Origin: Symsagittifera roscoffensis
Taxonomy: Eukaryota > Xenacoelomorpha > Acoela > Convolutidae
Length of the DNA: 64,000 bases
Reading direction: 5' to 3'
NCBI RefSeq assembly: GCF_963678635.1
Contig: NC_087071.1
Span: forward strand, 18,411,613-18,475,612
Shown here: positions 55,585 to 64,000 of the stretch, piece by piece
Layout of the letters: each line of letters begins with the position of its first letter
Numbering within the stretch: position 1 is the first letter of the stretch
The notes under the pieces: model-generated
Databases searched by the model: none
What the model was told of the DNA's origin: nothing
What the model saw: only the letters and a program-made list of their open reading frames with translations
Made by a program: the position numbers and the translations under genes

Positions 55585-55978
55585 CGACAATTTTGTTCTT
55601 AGTCGGATTAGCATCGTTTTAAACTTTGGTCAAAATCGATCAAACTTCTCCGATCGTGGACGTGGACTGTTTGCTATTACTCCTTTAATGTGGACAAATG
55701 CAGGAAATGCAGCGACATTCCTCGGATTATCAGAGTTAATTCGACAACACTTCTGTTTTGACCTTGTCACATCTGAATACGACGCGGTGGAGGTTCCAAT
55801 CAAAGCAGGAGTCATGCTTGCACTGCTTCTTGAGGTTAACATGTCATTGAAAATAGAAAATTTCAGACTTTATTTCAGCAAAAAGAAAGTTCTTAAACTT
55901 ACTGATGAAGTCAAACTATACTGTTTTCGAAATCATAAATGCAATTTTCTACACTCCGGAAACGTTGTCCAGTTCTAA
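55585..55978 (+). CDS. Exon-like ORF, unknown protein
   Basis: TTTGTTTCAG just before about 55585 opens a frame containing GQNRSNFSDRGRGLFAITPL, MWTNAGNAATFLGLSELIRQ and YDAVEVPIKAGVMLALLLE, ending at TAA (55976-55978). The central 80 residues have strongly protein-like composition in AT-rich surroundings. A donor-like GAG/GTTAAC near 55835 may end the real exon there; the tail after it is Lys/Phe-rich and less convincing. I do not recognise the family. It could be one exon of an otherwise unseen gene, or a pseudogene fragment. Confidence 0.45.
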
Positions 55979-56352
55979 AGCTGATTGAAATCCACGGGAA
56001 AACAAAAAACTTGATTTTTTCAAAAATTTTTAAACAGGGTTTTCAAATTTTTTTAAACAAGTAGAAATGCCTGTTTTTCGTTCTAATAAATATAAAAAAG
56101 TGAATATAGCACCATTAAAAAATGGAATTTGACGAAATTTTTCTATTGCAGTGAAAACCCCAAGTTGTTTTGATGTGCTTGCAAAAAGCCGCTGTAGCAA
56201 AACACAGATAGAGCAAAAAACAAAAAATTACGGAACAATCTAAAAGAGTTGAAACAAATCATCGAAAACCTTAATTGATCAAAAACCTTAATTGATCATA
56301 AAACCAAACAAAGTCGACTTATTATCACACTTATGTCTTTGTTTTTGGATTT
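55979..56352. other. Spacer, no gene seen
   Basis: AT-rich, with a short local duplication of CCTTAATTGATC near 56265-56300. No gene. Confidence 0.4.
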
Positions 56353-56946
56353 CATTACGAGGCTTAACTCTGCACTGGATAGGCGCACAATTTAGTGTCT
56401 GTATGTTCCTGGATTCCAGAGACAAGTCTTAAGCATGTTTCAAATTGTAAGTGGAATTCACTTACAAAACTTTAGTGGATTCCGCGTACAAATACCTGCA
56501 ACGTAAATTTCGTCGATACATTGATTTTGTTGCGGATTCCGCAACGAGCGAAAATAAGTACTTATTACGGATTCCGCGATTAAAAGTGGATTACGTAAAA
56601 TTGTGCGGATTCCGCTTACAATTTACGGATTGCGCTTACAATTTGCGGATTTCACTTGCAGTAGCGGACTTCGCGACACCTTACGTTTACTAAACACATA
56701 AAATATTGTTTGTTCGTGGATTTCACAAGCCGGTTCCGGAGTCCACACTTTTTGTTGCGGATTCCGCAAAGTTGCCTGTTTTTTTAACAATTTTGAGCAA
56801 CAACGTGTTTATGCTATTTGACCCTGGAATCTAAAACAGCAGAGAAGATCAAAGAAAAACTGCAATGTTGCGGATTTCACGACAAATCCGATTTTTTCCT
56901 GTTGCCGAATCCGCTGACAATTCACAAAATGCACAGTTGGGCCTCG
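56353..56946. mobile_element. MITE, long copy (594 bp) with internal GCGGATTCCGC expansion
   Basis: Begins CATTACGAGGCTTAACTCTG and ends CACAGTTGGGCCTCG, the same termini as the 202-bp element at 58790-58991. Shared inner flanks are CTGGA.AGGCGCA.AATTT, CTGGATTCCAGA.ACAAGT at the left and TTCACAAAATGCACAG at the right. Between them lie about 390 extra bp filled with near-palindromic GCGGATTCCGC-type words at irregular spacing (at least eight between 56465 and 56910). Confidence 0.7.
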
Positions 56947-57711
56947 TTTCTGTTTCTTACTACATCTGTTTAGTGACCTAGCACACTGCTTTTTAAAGCC
57001 AAAGTACAACCATTGTTTTTGTTGCAGCTGCGTTTTCTTATTATTTTGGAAGGAAAACGGGCATAAATGACGGTTCTAGGGCAAATATTCCATTTTAGTC
57101 GAATCTCACCTTCTTGACAATTACCGGCTTAAACTTTCATATATAATCTTAACCTTTGTTGGCAAGCTCGCTCATCTGTTGGTGGCTCAACTGCGGCAGT
57201 AACTATTATTCCGGTCAAAAAACATCTTTGAACCTAAAAGTAGAATTCGAATTTTTGCCCTGCTTATAGAAAATGTCTGATGCTTTGACTAGGAAAGCTG
57301 TTTTTTGGTTGTTTGCAACCATTTCAATTTTTTGAATAATTGTCTTATCGGATGTTTGCACTGTATCGATACAAGATTTTGGGCGAAAAACTAAATTGTG
57401 ATGCTATCCAGTGAATCGAACGAGCAAATTTTTCAAACTGATCCCATAACTAAGCTCTTTAACCTCAAATAATAGACCAGTTAAAATAGTTTGAAAAATT
57501 GTTTTTCATTATTTTCTTACAATTTTAACCAGTAAAATTATGAATTAATGCAAAATCGAAAGCCGACTTTTTTAAGTAAGTACAGTGGGTGAACCTTAAA
57601 ATACAAAAAACTCTTGCTTTTGTAATGCTGTGTTTTAGAGACGAGACCGCATTCCCTACCGATTTGAAATTAAAGTAAGTATTTTAAAAATTGTTGTTGA
57701 AGTTTTTATTG
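56947..57711. other. Spacer, no gene seen
   Basis: No coding frame or repeat that I can support. Confidence 0.4.
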
Positions 57712-57939
57712 TCAAAAAAGCATGTTTTTTCTATTGCAATTATGTTTTAGGAACAAGCCGAGATGGTATCCGAAATTTATGGCCTTCAGGACGAGTATGT
57801 TTGCATCGGTTTGATTATTCTCCATTATATCAACTATCGCACCCTGAAATTCACTAGCTATTTCCAAAATAATTTTTCCAACCGTTGAAGATTGCGAGAA
57901 ATACTTATTTTTCAATGGAAGTTTTCTACAGACAACGTT
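57712..57939 (-). CDS. Exon-like ORF, unknown protein
   Basis: Minus-strand open frame with NVVCRKLPLKNKYFSQSSTV near the start, then GKIILEIASEFQGAIVDIME, ending at TGA (57714-57712). There is no ATG near its start. Composition is protein-like. A GCAATAG-like boundary near 57730 may mark the true exon end. Family not recognised. Confidence 0.38.
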   Translation of the reverse strand, partial: NVVCRKLPLKNKYFSQSSTVGKIILEIASEFQGAIVDIMENNQTDANILVLKAINFGYHLGLFLKHNCNRKNMLF

Positions 57940-58789
57940 TCAAAAAAATGACTGCTTGAAGATTGGTCCGCAAGTCTTTGGATTCCGGATTCGAATATTT
58001 TTGCATTCGCCTTACCACGGATAGAAAACCCCTAGCCAAATATTCCCAGTTTTAAAATAAACACGCTAAGAGTTCGATTTGTTGAAGGCTATAAACACCC
58101 GTAGTGACAAAAACTGATTGCATTCATACAGATAATGTAGCAGGGACCTCAGAAATAGTAATTTGATTTGATTTAACGTCGGATTAGTTTGATATAAGAA
58201 TGTAGCTTGAACATCATTTCCAACCTTTGCTAAATCGGTTTAATTCCTTTTTTGTCAGCGTTTTTTAGCTATAATTGCTACGAATTTTAGTAACAATAAA
58301 ATTGACTTAAATCAATTGAAGTCGATATTTGGCGACTTTCTGGTACATTGTTTTTTTCAGATTATATACAGATTACATTCAGTTTTTCACGACTATCAAA
58401 CCATAAACAAATAGTGGAAATGAAACTTTAACGTATGCTTTTCGTTTGGTTTTCGTTTTGTTGTTTGGTTGAAATTTAATTCATAAGGATGAAATCTAAA
58501 TTTTCTGCACTAAAAACAAAACTTTCTGTTTTGAGCTTTTTTAATTATAGGTTATATGCCTAACAAAATTAAGCCTGAAACGCTTATAGTGAAAATATCA
58601 TTTGAAAAAATTTGCATGATTTTACTTCTCATTACCGCGGGAACCCTTAGCGAAGCACAATTTGAAAGGAAACCCGTGAAACGCAATAGTTTACATTAAA
58701 ACGTTTCTCATCGAGTGACTCTATAGATCTGACGAGATAGATCTGACGAGCTTTTCTCGATTACACAAATTTGATCGAGCTTTGAATAA
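57940..58789. other. Spacer, no gene seen
   Basis: AT-rich without supported features. ATCTGACGAG occurs twice in a row near 58727-58750. Confidence 0.4.
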
Positions 58790-58991
58790 CATTATGAGGC
58801 CAAACTGTGCTCTGGAGAGGCGCATATTTTTGTGTCTGTGTTATCCTGGATTCCAGAAACAAGTGTTTGAATATTTTAAATTTTTGTCGGAACAATAAAA
58901 GGAAATGGACGAACAAAAAAAGAACAAAAGTAGCGTCCTTATGGCGGAATCTGCATCCAATTTACAAAATACACAGTTTGGCCTCGTAATG
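58790..58991. mobile_element. MITE, short copy (202 bp), 20-bp TIRs
   Basis: CATTATGAGGCCAAACTGTG at the left and CACAGTTTGGCCTCGTAATG at the right are inverted repeats matching at 19 of 20 positions. Non-coding. It is the compact relative of the element at 56353-56946. The ORF across it is not a gene. Confidence 0.82.
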
Positions 58992-59699
58992 AAAAAGATT
59001 AGTTAAGCTAATTTATGAAAAATGTCTAAAAGTTTTATATCGATAACTTTTGCGAAGCATCAAATTAATGTTCTTATCCAGCCTTCTTTTTCAAATGAAA
59101 TATCTCCTGAAGTTACGTGATTATATGATATGGCTGTCAATGACCAAAAAAACTAAAATGCTTTCAAAAATGGTTGGATGAAATTTTCGTTTAATCTGTG
59201 TAATGTACATGTATTTGTTTCAGCCCAGCTTTCTCAAAACTGTACGTGGAGCGTTCAAAACTGCTGGTTGGATACGTATTGAGAGCCTATTGTTCCTTAT
59301 TATGCTACCCACAAAAAACTGACTTATTACTAGGGCTCTTTTCTAAACTCGTACTTTCATGTTTTTACAAACGGAAGTCTACTAACGGATGGATGTAGTA
59401 TGGATGAAAATATTCTTATAGCTGATTGATACCCGCATCTAAGAAAAGTGAAAAAAAAACTGATTATAATGGATTTTTATGCCCTAAAACAATGTCAATA
59501 TAATTGATTCCCATGTTAGGCTTCGACAACCAAAATTGGACAAAAATGGATTTAATTTTTTTTTCTGGCAAAAATATAATGCATTATAATTCATTTGAAA
59601 TCCATTATAATGAATTATAAAACAAGTACAAAACATGTTAAAATGGGTTTTTTCCACTTTGTTTTCGCATTAATGGAAGATCCTTGCAAAGTGAGCGTA
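58992..59699. other. Spacer, no gene seen
   Basis: AT-rich; 59565-59625 has ATTATAATTCATT words in both orientations (small palindromes). No gene. Confidence 0.4.
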
Positions 59700-60050
59700 C
59701 GTCCTTCTCCTTTTCTAAACCTAAACTCGAACTGCAAAAAGGTTTCGCTGGCTTCTCCCCCCTAACATTTTACCGTTTGCTCTCTTACAGCCCCCATTCC
59801 AACGTTTGTCACTTTGCCCCCCCCCCCCCACATACACACTTGAACCATCCCCTCTACCTCCACTCTGATCCGGTTCAGGTATGGTGAGTGTGTGGGAGGG
59901 GGAAGGGTTCAAGTGGCTGGGGGGTTGTTGGTTCAGGTGGGGCAGGGTTGGGTTTGGTTCAGGTGGGGGATGGAGGGTGTAAGGGTACAAAGAGGGCAAA
60001 GGGGGCGAACATTGGAGGGAATAGAAGCGAGCAGTTGTTGAAACGAACAC
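59700..60050. other. GC-rich, G-strand-biased island with imperfect inverted halves
   Basis: The left half is C/T-rich on the plus strand, with a 13-base C tract at 59817-59829. The right half is G/T-rich (GGGGGG, GGGGCAGGGTTGGG, GGGGGATGGAGGG, AAGGGGGCG). The halves are roughly reverse complements (TTCTCCCCCCTAACATT.. and ..AACATTGGAGGGAATAGAA). The G-rich half has enough G runs for a G-quadruplex. Reading frames here give Pro-rich nonsense. Confidence 0.6.
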
Positions 60051-60469
60051 ATTTCAGCTATTGAGTAACATTAAAAAAAAATAAACAAAATTATCAAGAT
60101 TTTTAAATAATCAAAAATAACAAACTTTATTTTAAAAAGTAGAAAAGACTTTATGAGCGTTGGAACTCGCATCTCAAAAAAGTGAAAAAAATCTATTATA
60201 ACTGAGTTTTTTTGTCAGTGTCCACAAAAGTTTAAAAACATCGATTATAAAGGATTAGGAGCAGATTTTGTTTACTCGAAAAATATTACTAATATAATCC
60301 TTTTTTAATTGAATATAATCGATTTTTTTTCAGATTTGTGGTGTTTATTTGAATAGGAAATCAGCATCAGAGGATTCTGATAGAAAAGTACTATGACGTG
60401 GCTCATCTAAAGATGATTTCAAAAAATGCAAACAAGTATAATTTTTGAGACAACATTGAAGCCTCTCTC
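60051..60469. other. Spacer, no gene seen
   Basis: AT-rich, no feature supported. Confidence 0.4.
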
Positions 60470-63400
60470 AGGTGATTGAGTCGCCGGGGTGATTGACTCT
60501 CCGGGATGATTGAGTCTCCCAGGTGATTGAGTCTCCCGGGTCATTGAGTCTCCCGGGTCATTGATTCTCTCGGGTCATTAAGTCTCCGGGGTGATTGATT
60601 CTCCCGGGTCATTGAGTATCCGGGTTGATTGAAAGTCCACCGTTATTGAGTATCCGGGCTGAATGGGTCTCTAGTTTGAATGGGTCTCTAGTTTGAATGG
60701 AAAATCCAGTGAATATTAATCTCATATGAAAATGTTTTTCTATTAATGAGGCTCCCGTGTGAATGAATTTGCCAGATAAAAATAGTTTCGTGGTTGAATG
60801 AACCTCTCAGATGAAAGAGTCCCACAGATGTAAAATTTTCCTCTGTGAAGGAGTGTGTCGGGCAAAAATGTGTCCCAGTATAAATAGTCCATTGGTTGAA
60901 TGAATCTCCCTTGTAAAAGAGTCTGCCGGGCGTTCAAGTCTCTTGGATGGTTTAGTCTCCCCATTGAATGGGTTGAGTGAGTCGTCTGGCTGAATGAGTC
61001 GTTCAGATGAAATATTCTCCCATTTAAATGAGCCTTTCGGTTAGTTTACTTTGCCAAGGAAATAAGTCTCACGGGTGATTGAAATTCCCAGAGGAACTAG
61101 TCTCCTAGGTGAACGACTGTCCCAGTGACTATGTCTCGCTGGAGAAACAGTCTTCCGGTTGAAGGAGTCACCCCAGTGAATTAATTTCACAAACAAACAA
61201 GTCTGCCAGGTGAATTAGTCTCGCCGATCAATGAATTTGCCGCTTGCAGGTTTCTCCCGAATGAATGAATCTCTCAGGTCGGTTGATTGAGTCGCCCGGA
61301 TGATTGAGTCTCCCACGTAATTGAATCTCCATGTTGAATTATTAAATCGATTCTTGATTGAGACTTAAGTTATCCAGGAGTCTTAATCGAGAGACTCATT
61401 TACCAGGCAGACTAACTCACCCAAGCGACTAGTTTGTCTGGGTACAAACTCACCCGATAAACTACTTCAAACAAGAGACACTTGGGAGATTAATTAATCT
61501 CCCAAGAGAATAAGTTTTTGTTTTAATGAGTCTTCTCGGTAAATGCGTTCACGCGTGAGTCAGTCTCCCGGCTGAGAGTCTTCAAGGCGAATGAGTCTAC
61601 CAGATGAATCAGACTTCCATGGGAAGACATCTCTCGGATGAATGAGTCTCTCAGATGAATGAGTCACCCGAGTGGTCCAGATGAACTATTCTCCTGGGTG
61701 AAATAGTCTCCCAGATGAACCAAACTCCAAGTTAAATGAACCTTCCGGTTAATTTAGTCCTGTGTCTCCTAGGTGGGTGAGCCTCCCGGTTGAATTAGCC
61801 TGTTAGATTGAATTAGTCTCCCGGTTGAATGAGTCTGATGGGTTGACTGGTGATGCTCTGGTGAACGAATATCCCGGACGGTTGAGTCTCCTGGATGATC
61901 TGGTCTTCCTGGTGAATGATGTTTTGGGTGAAACTTACGAGTGAATCGGTCCCTTGCTTGAATCAGTTTCCGGGGTGAGAATCTCCATAGTGGATGAGTT
62001 TTCCGGGTGAATAATTCTCTCGGATGACTAAGTTTTTGAGCTAGATGATTCTACCGGTCATATAGCTAAGCTGAACGATTCTCCCGGATGAATGAGTCTC
62101 CCACATAGATCAATTTCCCAGCAGTTTGAGCCGCTCTGTTGACTTCGTCCTCCAAATGAATTAGTCTCACGGTTCATCGAATCTCAGGTCATGAACCAGC
62201 CAAGTAATCTCGGATCATAAACCAGTCTCTCAGATGAAGGACTGCGGTATCAGTGGTAAAGCCTTGCTGATGAAATAGTCTTCGGTTGAATGAGTCATAT
62301 AGTTGAAGTCATTTGTCAAGTCTGCCGGGTGAATAAGTCTGGCCGAAGAATGAGTTTCCCGCATGAATGTCTCTCCCGATTGAATGCGTGTCCCAGGTAA
62401 ATTAGTCTCACGGTTGATTGAATCTTCAAGCTGAATGAATATCCCAGATGAGAGACTCTCCGAGATCCATGAATTTTCCTGGCAAATGATTCTCGCAGAT
62501 GAATAACTCTCCCGGTTCAATCAGACTGCTCGTTGATGCTCTGGTGAATAAGTAACCCGGACGATTGTGTCTTCTGGATGATTTAGTCCACCAGGTGAAT
62601 GATTTTTGTGTTGGTTAAGTCTTCCGGACGAATGGACCCCTCGCTTGATTCATTGTCCTGGATGAGAATCTCCAAAGTGAATGAGTGTTCCGGGTGAATA
62701 GTTCTCTCGGATGAATGAGTCTTTGAGGTTTATGAGACTATGTTTGAACGAGTTTTCAAGATGAATTTATTTCCTTGTTGAACTAGTCTCTCAGATGAAG
62801 TACTGTATCAGTGATTAAGTCTCGCTAAAGAAAGAGTCTTTGGGGTGAATTAGTGTGACACATGAATGATTTTTCCGTATTAATGTCTCCCCCTGTTGAA
62901 TGCGTCTCCCAGATAAATGGGTCTCCCGGTTCATCGAGTCTCCCCGGCGAATGATTCTCCCAGATGTTTGAGTCTGTCAGATGAACGACTTCCTTGGTCA
63001 ATGAGTCCAACAGATGAACTACTTAACTCGATGATGAAGTCTCTCTAATGATTTTATCTCCCGGTTGAACGATTCTGAAGGTTGATAAGTCTGCTAAATG
63101 ATTTATTCTCACTGTTGAATGAATCACCCAGAACAAATAAAATAATCTTTATGAGGAGAAAGAGTCTTTCTGGTGAATGAAATACCCTGGTGAACTAGTT
63201 TCACAGACACGCAAATCTGCCGTATGAATTATTCTCACAGACGAATGAGTCTCACCCATCAAGGTTAAAGATTTTGCGCGGTTTTTGAGCGGTTTTTTTT
63301 AAATAAACCGTTCAAAAACCGCTCAAACCGCTCATTTTGAAGCAAGATTTTGAGCGTAATTGTCTAAAAAAAACCGCTCAAACCGCTCAAATCTTGCTTC

Positions 63401-64000
63401 AAATTAGGTGAAAAATCTCGACTCGGGTTCTTTCGAGTGAATGAGTGTCTGAGTTAATTGATTCTCGTACATGAACCAGTCTCCCACGCGTCTGATTTTT
63501 CCGGTTTTATGAATCTCAAAGACGAGTTAGCCTCTCGGTTGATTGAATCTCTCGGTTGAAACTTCTCCCAGAAGATTTATTCTCTCGGGTGAGTCAATAT
63601 CCCTTGTGAATGAGTATCCCAGACACTTGAGTCTTCTGGACTGTTTAGTCTCCCCGGTCAAGGAGTTTTTTGTTGATTGAGTCTTCTGGATGAATGAGTC
63701 ACCCGAGTCAATCGGTCTCCCGGATGATAGTCTCCAGGGTGAATGAGACTACCAGAAGAATTAATCTTCCGGCTGAAGAATTCTTACGGCTAATTGAATT
63801 TTCCAGAATAAATAATCTCCCAGTTGAATGACTAATCCAATGATTGTTTCTCTCTGAAGTAAAACTGTCCGATTGTTTTCAATTGGGTGAGCCTCCAGGT
63901 TGAGTTTTTATGTCAGTAGAGCAAATCTCCTAGATCAATTAGTCTAACAGTTGAGTGAAATAACCAGTCGCCCGGATAAATGACTATCTCAGTGATTCAA
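60470..64000. repeat. 17-bp degenerate satellite, GAGTCTCCCGGGTGAAT
   Basis: From 60470 to the window end the sequence is a tandem array of about 17 bp, consensus GAGTCTCCCGGGTGAAT with TGATT/TCATT variants. Copies are regular at 60470-60690 and become very diverged further right, but the GAGTCTCCCGG / GAATGAGTCT words recur throughout. About 200 copies lie within the window, and the array continues beyond it. Minus-strand ORFs in it (HSSARLIHPADL-type) are repeat-derived. Confidence 0.85.
63262..63420. mobile_element. Hairpin-forming insertion within the satellite
   Basis: TTTTTGAGCGGTTTTTTTT is followed by AACCGTTCAAAAACCGCTCAAACCGCTCA, then GAAGCAAGATTTTGAGCG and, in reverse, AACCGCTCAAATCTTGCTTC. 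The whole 160 bp can fold into two stems and has no relation to the 17-bp unit. It is probably a small foldback element inserted into the array. Confidence 0.55.

Noticed and set aside
56451-56693. 80-aa ORF in the long MITE
   Set aside because: It is encoded by the irregular GCGGATTCCGC words and is absent from the short MITE copy.
59684-60050. Pro-rich ORFs on both strands
   Set aside because: They are produced by the C-rich/G-rich island; both strands are open only because of biased composition.
60743-63010. Minus-strand ORFs with HSSARLIHPADL-type peptides
   Set aside because: They are readings of the 17-bp satellite; no consistent frame.

Overview
The window is AT-rich, repeat-dominated eukaryotic DNA, most probably from a nematode. 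The reasons are two BEL/Pao LTR retrotransposons (a metazoan group), short exon-like ORFs preceded by TTTCAG acceptors, many poly-C/poly-G tracts, C2H2 zinc-finger and Eph-receptor-like fragments, and no bacterial operon structure or ribosome binding sites. The species cannot be named from the sequence alone. No complete, conventional multi-exon host gene can be followed from end to end.

Layout. 1-4.9 kb is non-coding apart from one possible secreted micropeptide. 4.9-8.45 kb is an inverted copy (unit A) of a repeat unit seen again further right; it keeps a C2H2 zinc-finger gene broken by one TAG. 8.7-9.2 kb holds an exon-like ORF on the minus strand. 9659-19016 is a nearly complete BEL/Pao element: LTRs of 460 and 461 bp, 5-bp target duplication AACAT, a tRNA-His-like primer site, gag, protease, RT, RNase H and integrase. 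It is disabled by seven in-frame stops and two frameshifts. Its leader carries an antisense open frame resembling an Eph receptor ligand-binding domain, and its LTRs contain a tRNA-like A-box/B-box block. 19.0-21.4 kb has several short ORFs and exon-like frames on both strands.

21.7-39.9 kb is built by serial duplication: a 7.1 kb unit (B, 21674-28796), a diverged tandem copy (C, 28797-35180), and a nearly identical 3.5 kb tandem duplication (32901-36400 and 36421-39914). Units B and C carry two intronless ORFs, of 164 and 121 codons, and a truncated remnant of the zinc-finger gene. Clusters of CCAAT boxes lie upstream of several of these ORFs. The units also contain 31-bp minisatellites and arrays of a 22-bp repeat.

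About 42.0-49.3 kb is a second, older BEL/Pao element on the minus strand with recognisable gag, protease, RT/RNase H and integrase. 49.5-52.3 kb is a tandem pair of foldback elements. 52.6-59 kb carries several non-autonomous DNA transposons (MITEs) with visible terminal inverted repeats, and isolated exon-like ORFs. 59.7-60.05 kb is a GC-rich, G-strand-biased island. 60.47-64.0 kb is a degenerate 17-bp satellite that runs off the window.

The features most worth checking are the repeat-borne ORF family with shared CCAAT-cluster promoters (units A-C), and the Eph-like and tRNA-like sequences carried by the first retrotransposon. Functional assignments outside the retrotransposons are inferences from motifs read by eye.
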